A DNA stretch of 64,000 nt from an uncultured beta proteobacterium (GCA_903886275.1 CAISLN010000038.1:143439-207438), one strand, 5' to 3'; shown: positions 53,852 through 63,517, counted from the first letter of the stretch. Notes: a model not told the origin generated them from the letters alone. Program-made: numbers and translations.

Positions 53852-54262
53852 TTACTGACTGGGGTGGACCCAGTTCTCCACTTCGAGCGCAGGCACGCGC
53901 ACAAACTCCGACATGTTGTTCGTCACCAGCACCAAGCCCTCGCTGCGTGCGTGGCCTGCAATGTGCAGGTCATTCACTCCTATGGGTTGGCCGATTTTTT
54001 CCAAGGCGGCACGGATGGCACCGTAGTGCTGGGCGGCCTTGGCGCCATAGGGCAGAACGTGCAGGCGGCTGCAAAAGTCCTCGATGGCGGACAGGTTCTC
54101 GCTCACGCGGCTGCTTTTTTCCGCGCCGTGCAAGAGTTCGGCCAGGGTGATGGAGGAAATTGCCATGCGGCTGGCGTTGGCGTTGAAGGTAGACAGCACC
54201 TCGACGGGACGCCGCTTCAATACGTAGATGACGATGTTGGTGTCTAGCAGGTAGCGCAGCAT
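53852..54262 (-). CDS. vapC: VapC-like PIN toxin
   Basis: 136 residues. PIN ribonuclease with MLRYLLDTNIVIYVLKRRP (first Asp), ITLAELLHGAEKS (Glu), and GVNDLHIAGHARSEGLVLVTNN (Asp residues), all acidic positions present. The start overlaps the antitoxin stop (TGATG). Close to tRNA-fMet-cleaving VapC of enteric bacteria in form. Ends 66 bases from the DAHP synthase gene. Confidence 0.9.
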   Translation of the reverse strand: MLRYLLDTNIVIYVLKRRPVEVLSTFNANASRMAISSITLAELLHGAEKSSRVSENLSAIEDFCSRLHVLPYGAKAAQHYGAIRAALEKIGQPIGVNDLHIAGHARSEGLVLVTNNMSEFVRVPALEVENWVHPSQ

Positions 54263-54495
54263 CAGAGCGCTTCTCGCTCCGGTTGGTGCTGATTGGCGCG
54301 CTCGGGCAGGAAGTCGTCGCTCACAGCGGGACCGCCCAGGAAGAAGCTGTCCCAGGTTTGGCCGAGGGGGGCGATGATGCGCTCGTTGCCCCTGGCGCGT
54401 ATTTCTACCTTGTGCACACCCTCGGGCAGGCGCACGTCCAACGGTAGGCGCACAGCCTGGGTACGGTTGTTGACGAAAACAGTGCCGATGGACAT
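54262..54495 (-). CDS. vapB: VapB-like antitoxin (AbrB/SpoVT type)
   Basis: 77 residues. MSIGTVFVNNRTQAVRLPLDVRLPEGVHKVEIRARGNERIIAP is the swapped-hairpin DNA-binding domain, followed by a C-terminal toxin-wrapping tail (DSFFLGGPAVSDDFLPER). AAGGAGA precedes the ATG. Direct repeats GTATAT lie just upstream as likely autoregulatory sites. Confidence 0.88.
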   Translation of the reverse strand: MSIGTVFVNNRTQAVRLPLDVRLPEGVHKVEIRARGNERIIAPLGQTWDSFFLGGPAVSDDFLPERANQHQPEREAL

Positions 54496-54515
54496 GCCTA
54501 TCTCCTTGCGAGGAC

Positions 54516-54534
54516 GTATATGGCGATTGTATAT
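54516..54534. promoter_or_regulatory. Direct repeat GTATAT-N7-GTATAT upstream of vapBC
   Basis: Two GTATAT copies (54516-54521, 54529-54534) about 20-40 bases before the vapB start. The position suits the promoter/operator of this module. Confidence 0.35.
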
Positions 54535-54616
54535 TGCACCCCGGGCGCGTTCCATTCAGCGCTGACTGAAGGCCCGCTGCCCAACCGAGATTGCAGGCGC
54601 ACCACAACCAAGAAAC

Positions 54617-55804
54617 CTATTTCTTCTTGTTGTACACGTCCACGCACACAGCCGCCAGCAGCACCAGGCCCTTGATCACCTGCTGGTAGTCGATGCCTAT
54701 GCCCATGATGGACATGCCGTTGTTCATCACGCCCATGATGAAGGCGCCTATCACCGCGCCCAGCACCTTGCCGACACCGCCCGAGGCGGAAGCTCCACCG
54801 ATAAAGCAGGCGGCAATCACATCGAGCTCGAAGCCGAGGCCGGCCTTGGGGGTGGCGGTGTTCAAGCGCGCGGCAAAGATGAGGCCGGCCAGGGCCGAGA
54901 GCACGCCCATGTTGATGAAGGTGTAGAAGGTCAGGCGTTCGGTCTTGATGCCCGAGAGGCGCGCCGCCTTCTCGTTGCCGCCCAGCGCGTAGATGCGCCG
55001 GCCCAAGGTAGTGCGCGAGGTGACAAAGTCGTACACCAGCATCAAGAGCAGCATGACGATCAGCACATTGGGCAGGCCCTTGTAGGAAGCCAGCATGTAG
55101 CTAAAGCCTGCGATCATGCCGGCGAACACCAGGTTCTTGGCCATGAACAAAACAGCGGGCTCACTCTCCATGCCGTGTTTGACGCGTTCGGCGCGACCGC
55201 GCACCTTGCTCACCAGCAGCACCAACGCCATCAAAATACCCGCAATCAGCGAGGTGACGCGCATCGTCTCGCCCGCAAACGGGTCCGGAATAAAGCCGGT
55301 GCTGAGCAACTGGAAGTCGTCCGGAAAGGGCCCGACCGACGAACCCTCCAGCACCGCCAGGGCCAGGCCCTTGAACACCAGCATGCCGGCCAGCGTGACG
55401 ATGAAAGAAGGTATCTTGTAGAAGGCCACCCAGTAGCCCTGCGCTGCGCCAATCACACCGCCTAGCACCAGACAGATCATGGCGGCGGGCACAAAGTGCA
55501 TGCCGTGGTTGACCATCAACACCGCCGCCACCGCGCCTACAAAACCGCTGACCGAACCCACCGACAAATCGATGTGGCCCGCCACAATCACCAGCAGCAT
55601 GCCCAGCGCCATGACGATGATGTAGCTGTTTTGCAAAATCAAATTGGTCAGGTTGAGCGGCTGAAACAGCGTGCCATTGGTCTGGATCTGGAAGAAGACC
55701 ATGATGACCACCAAGGAGAGCAGCAGACCGTATTCGCGCAGGTTGTTTTTCAGAAAAGTCAGACCACCGGTGGCTTGCTCGGGCGTTATTGTTTGGGTTG
55801 CCAT
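54617..55804 (-). CDS. gguB: Sugar ABC permease, GguB/MmsB-like
   Basis: 395 residues, BPD_transp_2 permease of the CUT2 class with about ten helices; IVAGHIDLSVGSVSGFVGAV and LGGNEKAARLSGIKTERLTFYTFINMGVLSALAG are family signatures, and the length is that of GguB/MmsB rather than RbsC. Works with GguA and the ChvE-like protein to import aldoses such as galactose, glucose, xylose or arabinose. Last gene of the cluster. Confidence 0.9.
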   Translation of the reverse strand: MATQTITPEQATGGLTFLKNNLREYGLLLSLVVIMVFFQIQTNGTLFQPLNLTNLILQNSYIIVMALGMLLVIVAGHIDLSVGSVSGFVGAVAAVLMVNHGMHFVPAAMICLVLGGVIGAAQGYWVAFYKIPSFIVTLAGMLVFKGLALAVLEGSSVGPFPDDFQLLSTGFIPDPFAGETMRVTSLIAGILMALVLLVSKVRGRAERVKHGMESEPAVLFMAKNLVFAGMIAGFSYMLASYKGLPNVLIVMLLLMLVYDFVTSRTTLGRRIYALGGNEKAARLSGIKTERLTFYTFINMGVLSALAGLIFAARLNTATPKAGLGFELDVIAACFIGGASASGGVGKVLGAVIGAFIMGVMNNGMSIMGIGIDYQQVIKGLVLLAAVCVDVYNKKK

Positions 55805-55806
55805 TT

Positions 55807-57339
55807 TTAGTTCACTCCTGATGTCACGATAGATCGCATAATTTTTTCCTGGGTCGCCTCAGCGGCTGTGAATTCGGCGACAAATTTTCCTTCGTTGAGA
55901 ACGCAAATGCGGTCGCACATGCCCAGCAGTTCGGGCATTTCGCTGGAGATCATCAGCACGCATTTACCCTCGGCAGCGAGCTGCGCAATGATGGTGTAAA
56001 TCTCGTACTTGGCGCCCACGTCGATGCCGCGCGTCGGCTCATCCAAAATGAGTACCTCGGGGTCGGAAAAAAGCCATTTGGCCAGCACCACTTTTTGCTG
56101 GTTGCCGCCCGACAAATTGACGGTGCGCGCAAACACATCGGGGCTGCGGATATTGAGCTTGCGCCGGTAGTCCTCGGCCACCTTGAACTCGCGGCCTTCG
56201 TCGATCACGGCCTTGGTGGACACCGCTTTCAGGTTCGCCAGCGTGGTGTTCCAGGCAATGGTTTCGTCCAGCACCAGGCCGTAGCCCTTGCGGTCTTCGG
56301 TGACATAGGCGATGCGGTTGTCGATGGCTTTTTGCACCGTACTGGTATCGACCTTTTTGCCGTGCAAAAAAACTTCGCCGCTGATGTCGCGGCCATAGGT
56401 CTTGCCAAAGATGCTCATCGCCAGCTCGGTGCGACCCGCGCCCATCAGGCCGGCAATGCCGACGATCTCGCCGCGGTTCACATGCAGGTCCACGCCCTTG
56501 ATGACCACGCGCTCGGGGTGCACGTCGTGGTGGACCTTCCAGTTTTTCACCTCGAACACTTTGCCGCCAATGTCGGGCGTGCGCTTGGGGTAACGGTCGG
56601 CCATCTCGCGGCCCACCATGTGGCGTATCACCTGGTCTTCGCTGATCTTGGTTTCCCGGCAGTCGAGCGAGGCCACAGTGGCGCCATCGCGCAGCACAGT
56701 GATGCTGTCGGCCACCTTGGAAATTTCGTTGAGCTTGTGCGAGATCAGGATGCAGGTAATGCCCTGGCGCTTGAGCTCCAGCAGCAGCTCCAACAGGGCA
56801 TCGCTATCGGTCTCGTTCAGGCTGGCGGTGGGCTCGTCCAGGATCAGGAGCTTGACTTCCTTGGACAGAGCCTTGGCAATTTCTATGAGCTGCTGCTTGC
56901 CCACACCGAGGTTGGTAATCAGCGCGTTGGGGGACTCTTTGAGGCCGACTTTTTTCAGCAGGGACTGGGTCTTCACAAAGGAAGTGGTCCAGTTGATGAT
57001 GCCTGCGCTGGCCTGTTCATTGCCGAGAAAAATGTTCTCGGCAATCGACAGCAGGGGCACGAGTGCGAGCTCCTGGTGAATGATGATGATGCCTCTGTGC
57101 TCGCTGTCGGCAATGCCTTTGAAGCGGCAGTCCTGGCCCAAAAATTTGATCTGGCCTTCGAAGTCGCCGTCCGGGTAGACGCCGGAGAGCACCTTCATCA
57201 GCGTCGATTTGCCGGCGCCGTTTTCGCCGACGATGGCGTGGATCTCGCCCGGCTTGACGCTCAGGTTGACGTCGCTTAAAGCGCGTACACCGTGGAACGA
57301 CTTTTTGATTCCACGCATTTCAAGAATGGGTTCTGCCAT
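55807..57339 (-). CDS. gguA: Sugar ABC ATPase, GguA/MmsA-like (double domain)
   Basis: 510 residues, two ABC modules as in CUT2 importers. N-terminal Walker [10 protein letters not shown] and Walker [14 protein letters not shown]-terminal signature [15 protein letters not shown] and Walker [15 protein letters not shown]. The second Walker A is degenerate (GLMGAGRTE), as is usual for this class. Two bases separate it from the permease gene. An intercistronic hairpin lies upstream, between it and the binding-protein gene. Confidence 0.92.
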   Translation of the reverse strand: MAEPILEMRGIKKSFHGVRALSDVNLSVKPGEIHAIVGENGAGKSTLMKVLSGVYPDGDFEGQIKFLGQDCRFKGIADSEHRGIIIIHQELALVPLLSIAENIFLGNEQASAGIINWTTSFVKTQSLLKKVGLKESPNALITNLGVGKQQLIEIAKALSKEVKLLILDEPTASLNETDSDALLELLLELKRQGITCILISHKLNEISKVADSITVLRDGATVASLDCRETKISEDQVIRHMVGREMADRYPKRTPDIGGKVFEVKNWKVHHDVHPERVVIKGVDLHVNRGEIVGIAGLMGAGRTELAMSIFGKTYGRDISGEVFLHGKKVDTSTVQKAIDNRIAYVTEDRKGYGLVLDETIAWNTTLANLKAVSTKAVIDEGREFKVAEDYRRKLNIRSPDVFARTVNLSGGNQQKVVLAKWLFSDPEVLILDEPTRGIDVGAKYEIYTIIAQLAAEGKCVLMISSEMPELLGMCDRICVLNEGKFVAEFTAAEATQEKIMRSIVTSGVN

Positions 57340-57372
57340 GGCCTTGCCTGTCTTTGCAAATTGAAATTAAAA

Positions 57373-57400
57373 AGGCCCTGTGCAGCTGCGCACAGGGCCT
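57373..57400 (-). terminator. Intercistronic hairpin between binding-protein gene and gguA
   Basis: AGGCCCTGTGC (57373-57383) pairs perfectly with GCACAGGGCCT (57390-57400), six-base loop, with a T-run on the minus strand (TTTTTAATTT). Likely partial termination/RNA-stabilising element giving more binding protein than membrane components. Confidence 0.8.
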
Positions 57401-57423
57401 CTTGCTCTAGCCCAAATACGCCA

Positions 57424-58500
57424 TTACTTCAGCTGCTCTTCCTTGATGTAGCCACTGCCAACCAGAACGGCCTTGTAGTTGGAAAGATCCACTGGAACGG
57501 GTTTGAGCAGGTAGGAGGGAACGACCTTGACCTTGTTGTTATAGGTCTTGGTGTCGTTGATCTCGGGCGTCTTGCCGCTCAAAACCGCGTCCACCAAATT
57601 GGCGGTCACCTTGGCGAGTTCACGTGTGTCCTTGAAGATGGTGGAGTACTGTTCCTTGCGGATGATGGACTTCACCGAGGGCACTTCCGCATCCTGTCCG
57701 CTCACAAAAGGATAGGGCTGCGAAGCCGAGCCGTAACCCACGCCCTTGAGCGAAGACAGAATGCCGATGCTCAGGCCGTCGTAGGGGGACAGCACAGCGT
57801 CCACGCGCTTTTTGCCGTAATAGGCGCTCAACAAATTGTCCATGCGGGCCTGGGCCACAGCGCCATCCCAACGCAGGGTGGAGACCTTGGTCATGCCGAC
57901 TTGCTTGCTTTGAACAACCAGCTTGCCCTTGTCGATGTAGGGTTGCAGCACGGACATGGCGCCGTCGTAAAAGAAGAAGGCGTTGTTGTCATCGGCCGAA
58001 CCGCCGAACAGTTCGATATTGAACGGGCCCTTGCCGTCTTTCAGGCCGAGTGCTTTTTCCAGCGACTGGGCTTGCAGCACGCCGACCTGGAAGTTGTCGA
58101 AGGTGGTGTAGTAGTCCACGTTCTTGCTGCCCACGATCAGGCGGTCATAGGCCACAACCTTGATGCCCTTGTCGGCGGCTTTTTGCAGCGCGTTGGACAG
58201 CGTGGTGCCGTCGATGGAGGCAACCACCAGCATCTTCACGCCCTTGGTGATCATGTTCTCGATCTGGGCCAACTGGTTGGGGATGTCGTCGTCGGCGTAT
58301 TGCAGATCGGTCTTGTAGCCCTTGGCGGCCAGCGCGGCAACCATGCTGTTGCCATCATTGACCCAACGGGTAGAAGTCTTGGTGGGCATGGCCACGCCCA
58401 CGGTGCCCTTGTCCTGTGCCTGTGCAACCGGAGCGATGAGCGAAAAGCCAAGTGCCAGACCAGCGGCCAGAGCCTTGAGGGTATATCTGCGAGCGTTCAA
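57424..58500 (-). CDS. chvE: ChvE-like periplasmic multiple-sugar-binding protein
   Basis: 358 residues from a TTG start at 58500, preceded by AGGAGA; ATG 58524 is an alternative. Signal peptide ([23 protein letters not shown]), then a type I binding fold: [84 protein letters not shown] and [13 protein letters not shown], all characteristic of ChvE/GBP1. Binds several aldoses. The neighbouring GbpR-like gene and gguAB complete the Agrobacterium-type arrangement. Confidence 0.9.
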   Translation of the reverse strand: MNARRYTLKALAAGLALGFSLIAPVAQAQDKGTVGVAMPTKTSTRWVNDGNSMVAALAAKGYKTDLQYADDDIPNQLAQIENMITKGVKMLVVASIDGTTLSNALQKAADKGIKVVAYDRLIVGSKNVDYYTTFDNFQVGVLQAQSLEKALGLKDGKGPFNIELFGGSADDNNAFFFYDGAMSVLQPYIDKGKLVVQSKQVGMTKVSTLRWDGAVAQARMDNLLSAYYGKKRVDAVLSPYDGLSIGILSSLKGVGYGSASQPYPFVSGQDAEVPSVKSIIRKEQYSTIFKDTRELAKVTANLVDAVLSGKTPEINDTKTYNNKVKVVPSYLLKPVPVDLSNYKAVLVGSGYIKEEQLK

Positions 58501-58640
58501 TGTTGTCTCCTGTATGTGTTTCATTGCTCTTTGCACAGTGGCTAAAGATGGTGGATCATAAGAAGGCCATTGATAATCTTCCAATCGAGATTAAGGCAAT
58601 TTAGATAGCAAAACGTGGATTGGTAGATACCCTTGGTGGG

Positions 58641-59027
58641 CTAGTGTTCGGTAGCCTCCATGGCCAGCATGCTGGCACGGGCTCCGTGCAGGGCGGCCCC
58701 CACACCCGAGGCAGCAATCAACAGCATGCCGCCCACCGGCATCAGCGACAGGCTCACAAAGGCCAACGAGGAACTCAGGATCAACAGCAGCCCGCGCACC
58801 AGGTGAAAGCGCGGGTGGCTGGTGCGCAGCATCGTCCGCCCACGCAGGGGCAAGAGGGTGACCGTGGCAATCAGGGACTGCACCAGATAGCGCAGGAACA
58901 GCGCCATCAACAGCGGCATGGAGGCCGACACCCACTTGGTGCTGGTGTCGAGTGCGACAAAGCTGATGACGGAGCACAGCACCAGCGCGATGCCCGCCAG
59001 CCGTTGGCCTGGGGCGCCTGCCCTCAC
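58641..59027 (-). pseudogene. Truncated DMT (EamA/RhaT-like) permease
   Basis: 128 residues from a GTG that overlaps the upstream stop (GTGA). It has the first half of an EamA transporter (GIALVLCSVISFVALDTSTKWV, LFLRYLVQSLIATVTLLPL, GLLLILSSSLAFVSLSLMPVGGM) and then an unrelated tail. Family members have about 300 residues and ten helices, so the second half is missing. It lies inside the sugar-uptake operon between the FAH gene and the binding-protein gene. Confidence 0.75.
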
Positions 59028-60202
59028 AACTGCGCGTGCGCCAACAGACCGCGTGTCGCCAGGTTGTTGACGAGTGCGCGCAGGCCAAACTGCCAGGGCG
59101 CAGCATCTTCGCAATAGCGCACGCGGTTATGCAAGACACCCAGATGCTCGCTGCGGATGCTGACGCGGTCGCCGATGTGGTGGGTGAAACCGCTGCCTTC
59201 CTGGTCGCGGTCTTGCGTGGGCGCAAACAGCGTGCCCAGAAACAGCATGAAGCCGTCCGGGTACTGGTGCGCGCCCAGCACCTGCTCCACCAGCTCCAGC
59301 GGGTCGCGGCTGATCTGGTCCATGGAGTTCACGCCCTCCATCACAAAGCCGTCTTCGCCCGTCACACGCAACTGCAGCACCTCGCGCCGCACATGGTCCA
59401 GCGTGAAGGTCTCGTCGAACAGGCGGATGAAAGGGCCGATAGAGCAGGAGGCATTGTTGTCCTTGGCCTTGCCCAGCAAGAGGGCGCTGCGGCCCTCGAT
59501 GTCGCGCAAATTTACGTCATTGCCCAGGGTCGCGCCCTGGATCACGCCGCGGCTGTTGACCGCCAGCACCACCTCGGGCTCGGGGTTGTTCCAATGCGAA
59601 TCCTTGCGTATGCCCACAAAGCTGCCGGTGCCCACCGAGGACAGCACCGGCGCCTTGGTAAACACCTCGGCGTCCGGCCCAATGCCCACCTCCAGATACT
59701 GCGACCAAATACCCTGGGCCTGCAGCGCGGCCTTCAGTTGCATCGCCTGGGGCGAGCCGGGTTTGATGGCGGACAGATCGGCACCGATTTGCCCCAGCAC
59801 CTGGCTGCGTAGGGCCTGGGCGCGGCTGGCATCACCCCCTGCTTTTTCCTCGATCACGCGCTCAACCATGCTGGCGGCAAAGGTGACACCGGCGGCCTTG
59901 ATCACCTGCAGGTCGCAGGGCGAGAGGAAGAAGGGTTTGCTGACATCGCGCGTGGCCTCGTCGCTGTTGGCCAGCAGGTCGTCCAATGTGCCGATGCGCG
60001 TTCCGGTGTAACTCTGAACCAGCGCTGCGGGCTGCTCGGCCTCCAGCAGGCTGCTCATGGTGAGCACATGGTTTGACAGGTCGTAGACGCCATCGGCACG
60101 GACCACGGCCACCGAAGGACCGGCTATGCCCAGCGGGTTCCAGATGCGGGTGACCAGGGTTGCGGCATAGCGGTCGGTGGGCAAAAAATTTTCTATTGGC
60201 AT
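59024..60202 (-). CDS. Fumarylacetoacetate-hydrolase-family protein, GguC/AraD1-like
   Basis: 392 residues. C-terminal FAH fold with VGTGSFVGIRKDSHWNNPEPEVVLAVNSRGVIQGATLGNDVNLRDIEG (metal-binding Glu and Asp) and GEDGFVMEGVNSMDQISRDPLELVEQ. In gguABC loci the FAH member GguC is tied to 2-keto-3-deoxy-sugar acid metabolism, and its place here next to gguA, gguB and chvE fits a sugar-acid dehydratase/hydrolase. The 392 residues are longer than GguC as I recall it. Divergent from the GbpR-like regulator. ATG 60202. Confidence 0.8.
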   Translation of the reverse strand: MPIENFLPTDRYAATLVTRIWNPLGIAGPSVAVVRADGVYDLSNHVLTMSSLLEAEQPAALVQSYTGTRIGTLDDLLANSDEATRDVSKPFFLSPCDLQVIKAAGVTFAASMVERVIEEKAGGDASRAQALRSQVLGQIGADLSAIKPGSPQAMQLKAALQAQGIWSQYLEVGIGPDAEVFTKAPVLSSVGTGSFVGIRKDSHWNNPEPEVVLAVNSRGVIQGATLGNDVNLRDIEGRSALLLGKAKDNNASCSIGPFIRLFDETFTLDHVRREVLQLRVTGEDGFVMEGVNSMDQISRDPLELVEQVLGAHQYPDGFMLFLGTLFAPTQDRDQEGSGFTHHIGDRVSIRSEHLGVLHNRVRYCEDAAPWQFGLRALVNNLATRGLLAHAQL

Positions 60203-60324
60203 GGGAGCAGGTCCGTCTTTCAAGGGGCGGTCGGGCGCATGGGCCTGGCCGCAAGCGCCCATGATACGAAGCACACTGATAATGCCCTAATCGCATATTT
60301 CCTTTCTGCCATACCGAAACAGGT

Positions 60325-61320
60325 ATGGCAGACCCGCCCCCATCATCCATGACGAATTACAACCACTGGTTTATCCGCGCCCGGCTCAAGACCCGGCAAT
60401 TGCTGTTGCTGGTGGCGCTGGCAGAGGAGGGCAATATCCACCGCGCCGCTCAGGTGTTGAGCATGAGCCAACCGGCGGCCAGCAAACTCTTGAAGGACCT
60501 GGAGGATGTGCTGGAGGTGTCGCTGTTCGAGCGCCTGCCTCGCGGCATGCGCCCCACCTGGTATGGCGAGACCATGATTCGCCACGCCCGCGTCGCGCTG
60601 GCTTCCCTCAACCAGGCGCACGATGAACTGCAGGCCGCCAAGAGCGGGCAATTCGGCCAGGTGAGCATTGGCGCCATCACCTCACCGGCCCTGATGGTGC
60701 TGCCCGAGGCGGTGCAAAGGGTCAAGGCCGAGCATCCGGACTTACGCGTCTCGCTGCAAATAGAGACCAGCGATGTGCTGATCGAAAAGCTCAACCAAAA
60801 CAAGCTGGACATCCTGGTGGCGCGCCTGTTTGCCCAGCACGACAAAAGCGATTTGCTCTACGAGCCGCTGACCGAGGAGCCCATCAGCGTGGTGGCGCGC
60901 CCGGGGCACCCCATGCTGATGGCTACCAAGCTGCTGCTAGCCGACATGGCGGACGCGGGCTGGATCGTGCCGCCTGCGGGCAGCGTGCTGCGGCATCGCT
61001 TTGAGCTGATGTTTCAAGAAGTCGGCCTGCGTGCGCCGGTCAACCTGATAGAGACCGGCGCCCTGCTGTTCACCACCAAGATGCTGCAAAAGAGCGACAT
61101 GCTCAGCGTGCTCGCCACCGACGTGGCGCGCTACTACGAAGCGCATGGCCTGATGGCCATAGTGCCGATCGTCCTGCCCTGCCAAATGGAGGCCTTCGGC
61201 ATCATCACCCGCCGCGACCGCCTGCTGTCCCCGGCGGCAGAGGTGATGCTGCGGGCGATACGCAAGACGGCGCAAGAGGTGTACGGGCTGGCGCCGGTGG
61301 ATGCGCTGCCAGTCGGGTGA
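60325..61320 (+). CDS. gbpR: GbpR-like LysR regulator
   Basis: 331 residues. Helix-turn-helix RARLKTRQLLLLVALAEEGNIHRAAQVLSMSQPAASKLLKDLE, then a substrate-binding domain (GQVSIGAITSPALMVLPEAVQRVKAEHPDL, EEPISVVARPGHP). The LKTRQL.LL.AL.EEGNIHRAA start is typical of GbpR, which controls chvE and sugar uptake in Agrobacterium. Divergent from the FAH-ggu operon. Start 60325 or 60349. Its 3' end is repeated at 62333 and 63547. Confidence 0.88.
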   Translation: MADPPPSSMTNYNHWFIRARLKTRQLLLLVALAEEGNIHRAAQVLSMSQPAASKLLKDLEDVLEVSLFERLPRGMRPTWYGETMIRHARVALASLNQAHDELQAAKSGQFGQVSIGAITSPALMVLPEAVQRVKAEHPDLRVSLQIETSDVLIEKLNQNKLDILVARLFAQHDKSDLLYEPLTEEPISVVARPGHPMLMATKLLLADMADAGWIVPPAGSVLRHRFELMFQEVGLRAPVNLIETGALLFTTKMLQKSDMLSVLATDVARYYEAHGLMAIVPIVLPCQMEAFGIITRRDRLLSPAAEVMLRAIRKTAQEVYGLAPVDALPVG

Positions 61321-61492
61321 TGTTTGCTGCCGGGCAGGAAGGCGGGGACGATGGGATTTGGGCGAAGAGGTGGCGCTTGCAGTTTCTCCAGCGCGAAGGG
61401 CGGTTATGAGTGGGTGGGCGATTCACACCATGGGCACGTTGCGGTCACGGGATTTGATGAGGTGGTCGCCAGGACTGCCGCGCTAGGAGCCA
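61207..61492 (+). repeat. gbpR-tail repeat, copy 1 (native)
   Basis: The last 114 bases of gbpR plus 172 bases of downstream non-coding DNA. Colinear with 63547-63831 over its whole length (286 versus 285 bases) and with parts of 62441-62642. Right end at AGGAGCCAT (61484-61492), directly before the first toxin-antitoxin module. Confidence 0.88.
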
Positions 61493-61512
61493 TCTGAGGC
61501 GCCTGACGGAGA

Positions 61513-61935
61513 TCAGCCCGCCAAATACAGTTCCACGCGATCGGAGGTCCAGGTCGCAACCCCGGTGCCAAAGAAGTCCGCATCCTCCGTCCACACCGGG
61601 CAAGCGAGCGTCATGGCACACGCCAGGACGGGCCAATCATCGGCATCACGTATCGCAATCCTTTGGAGTGCCTGGGTTTGCAGACCTTGATAGACACCAA
61701 GTTCCAGCGGCCGGACTATGGATTCCAGAGCGTCTAAGACCACCATCGCGGGTCCACTTTCAACGCCTCTTTTTTCCAATAGGGAGGGCAGGTACTTTCG
61801 GGCGTCAGCGTAGGCCACATCTGGCGCGAAAAATTGCACCACGTCTGCGTTGTCAACAATAAGCTCTCTCACCCGCTTGCCCAGCACCGCCCGGATCAGG
61901 ATGTTGGCATCCAGAACGATTGCTTTGTTGCTCAT
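61513..61935 (-). CDS. PIN-domain toxin (VapC type)
   Basis: 140 residues. Acidic PIN residues in IVLDANILIRAVLG, APDVAYADARKYLP and IRDADDWPVLACAMTLACPVWTEDADFFG. The start overlaps the antitoxin stop (ATGA). Pairs with a Phd/YefM-type antitoxin, a combination seen in several VapBC subgroups. Opposite in orientation to gbpR; it lies between gbpR-tail copies 1 and 2. Confidence 0.85.
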   Translation of the reverse strand: MSNKAIVLDANILIRAVLGKRVRELIVDNADVVQFFAPDVAYADARKYLPSLLEKRGVESGPAMVVLDALESIVRPLELGVYQGLQTQALQRIAIRDADDWPVLACAMTLACPVWTEDADFFGTGVATWTSDRVELYLAG

Positions 61936-62216
61936 GCCATCGAGGATGTGGGCTTCTTGGGAGCGTTCGCCCGTTTACGCGCTGTTTTGAAATCAGCTAC
62001 TACGGCGTCCACATCAACGCTTTTGGCCACCAGCAGGCGATCCAAGGTCTCGCTCGCTTTCTTTAGCGAGGCAACATCTGCCTCAAGCTGGCCATGGGTC
62101 GGAATGAAGTAACCAATGGTTTGACCGTGGCGTGTCACCGCTACCGGCGTGCTTGACGCAATGAACTCGGCCATCCCGGCACGAAATTCCCGAATGCCCA
62201 CTTTGGTAACTTCCAT
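61932..62216 (-). CDS. Phd/YefM-type antitoxin
   Basis: 94 residues: VTKVGIREFRAGMAEFIASSTPVAVTRHGQTIGYFIPT is the Phd/YefM DNA-binding fold, followed by a charged helical tail (ADFKTARKRANAPKK). AAAGGA lies before the ATG, and an ATTTGTG/CACAAAT dyad is upstream as the probable operator. Confidence 0.85.
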   Translation of the reverse strand: MEVTKVGIREFRAGMAEFIASSTPVAVTRHGQTIGYFIPTHGQLEADVASLKKASETLDRLLVAKSVDVDAVVADFKTARKRANAPKKPTSSMA

Positions 62217-62240
62217 TTTTTTCCTTTGAAGTCAGACTTA

Positions 62241-62266
62241 ATTTGTGAATCGTAGTGTACACAAAT
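62241..62266. promoter_or_regulatory. Dyad upstream of the Phd/PIN module
   Basis: ATTTGTG (62241-62247), 12-base spacer, CACAAAT (62260-62266), 25-50 bases before the antitoxin start. Probable autoregulatory operator. Confidence 0.5.
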
Positions 62267-62332
62267 AGCCCAAAAGCGCACTGTGGCGGCAACACGCACG
62301 CATTGTGGAAGGCTGGATGGGGCATGTGGGCC

Positions 62333-62642
62333 TGGATCCAGCCTGCGGGGAGCGTGCTGCGGCATCGCTTTGAGCGGATGTTTCAAGAAGTCGGCCTGCC
62401 CGCGCCGGTGAATCTGATAGAGACCGGAGCCCTGCTGTTCTGGAGGCCTTCGGCATCATCACCCGCCGCGACCGCCTGCTGTCCCCGGCGGCAGAGGTGA
62501 TGTTGCGGGCGATACGCAAGACGGCGCAAGAGGTGTATGGACTGGCACCGGTGGAAGTGCTGCCAGTCGGGTGATGTTTGCGCAGAGGCGGGCGGTTATG
62601 TCAGGGTGGGCGGTTCACACCATTGGCATGTTGCTGCCACAG
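62333..62642 (+). pseudogene. gbpR-tail repeat, copy 2 (internally deleted)
   Basis: Matches gbpR 60959-61071, then jumps to 61187 and on past the stop, losing 115 bases at the join (frameshift). A second loss of about 60 bases lies in the non-coding part (61327-61388 of copy 1). It encodes recognisable gbpR pieces such as VLRHRFERMFQEVGLPAPVNLIETGALLF. The surrounding 62217-62843 gap otherwise holds only the two dyads. Confidence 0.87.
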
Positions 62643-62785
62643 GAAGTCCAGCTCAGCGAGCGTTCCTCTTGCCATCTAGCCAGACGTTGACATCACATTG
62701 ATTTGTGAACCCGTTGATGCACACGAGCCACCACAAAAAGTGCGGTTTCAGCGCACAACCATTCGTTTTATGGAAGCTCTTTGTG

Positions 62786-62819
62786 CAATGACTTTACTTT
62801 GTATACAGTGATGTCATTG
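62786..62819. promoter_or_regulatory. Dyad upstream of the FitAB-like module
   Basis: CAATGAC (62786-62792), 20-base spacer including TTGTATACAG, GTCATTG (62813-62819), ending 25 bases before the antitoxin start. Fits ribbon-helix-helix autoregulation. Confidence 0.45.
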
Positions 62820-62843
62820 ACGTCTATTTTAGGAAATGAAATC

Positions 62844-63101
62844 ATGGCAGTCATTACCGTTAGAAATTTGCCCGATGCGGTGCATCGCGCACTTCGCGTG
62901 CGGGCGGCCCATCATGGCCGCAGCACCGAGGCTGAAATCCGTGACATTCTGGAAACGGCCGCTCGACCGCCTGAGCGCGTCAAGCTCGGTTCCTTGCTTG
63001 TATCCATCGCCCGCGAAGCAGGAGGGCTGACCGACGCCGAGGCAGAGCATTTCAACCAGCTTCGCGACAAGACCCCGGCCGAGCCGATGAGGTTTGAATG
63101 A
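62844..63101 (+). CDS. fitA: FitA-like antitoxin (ribbon-helix-helix)
   Basis: 85 residues: MAVITVRNLPDAVHRALRVRAAHHGRSTEAEIRDILETA is an Arc/FitA ribbon-helix-helix, then a tail that should cap the toxin. ATG 62844 chosen over upstream alternatives because it starts at the conserved beta-strand and has AGGA upstream. Overlaps the toxin gene by four bases. Confidence 0.87.
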   Translation: MAVITVRNLPDAVHRALRVRAAHHGRSTEAEIRDILETAARPPERVKLGSLLVSIAREAGGLTDAEAEHFNQLRDKTPAEPMRFE

Positions 63102-63517
63102 TCCTCGTCGACACCAACATAATTTCCGAGTTGTGGAGGGCCGAGCCGAATCCCGATGTGTTGGCTTGGATCGACGCGCAGACCGTTGAGACGCTCTATC
63201 TGTCTGCCGTCACGGTGGCAGAGCTGCGTTTTGGACTGGCAACGATGCCGCAGGGCAAGCGCCGCACGGTCTACCAAGAACGCTTAGAAAAAGAGGTTTT
63301 GCCGACGTTTGCAGGCCGCGTGCTGCCCTTCGATTTGGACGCCTCTCAAGCCTATGCCGACTTGATGGCGCAGGCGCAGGGGAAGGCCATTGGTAAGGCA
63401 GACGGCTATATCGCCGCCACGGCCGCTGCATGCGGCCTCATGGTTGCGACGCGCGACATCCGTCCGTTCGAGGCTGCGGGGCTGAAAATTGTCAACCCTT
63501 GGGAAGCAGAGCCATGA
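63098..63517 (+). CDS. fitB: FitB-like PIN toxin
   Basis: 139 residues. PIN motifs MILVDTNIISELWRAEPN, TVAELRFGLATMPQGKR, and IGKADGYIAATAAACGLMVATRDIRPFEAAGLKIVNPW, which together are close to FitB/VapC of plant-associated and pathogenic proteobacteria. Co-oriented with gbpR; it lies between tail copies 2 and 3. Confidence 0.88.
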   Translation: MILVDTNIISELWRAEPNPDVLAWIDAQTVETLYLSAVTVAELRFGLATMPQGKRRTVYQERLEKEVLPTFAGRVLPFDLDASQAYADLMAQAQGKAIGKADGYIAATAAACGLMVATRDIRPFEAAGLKIVNPWEAEP

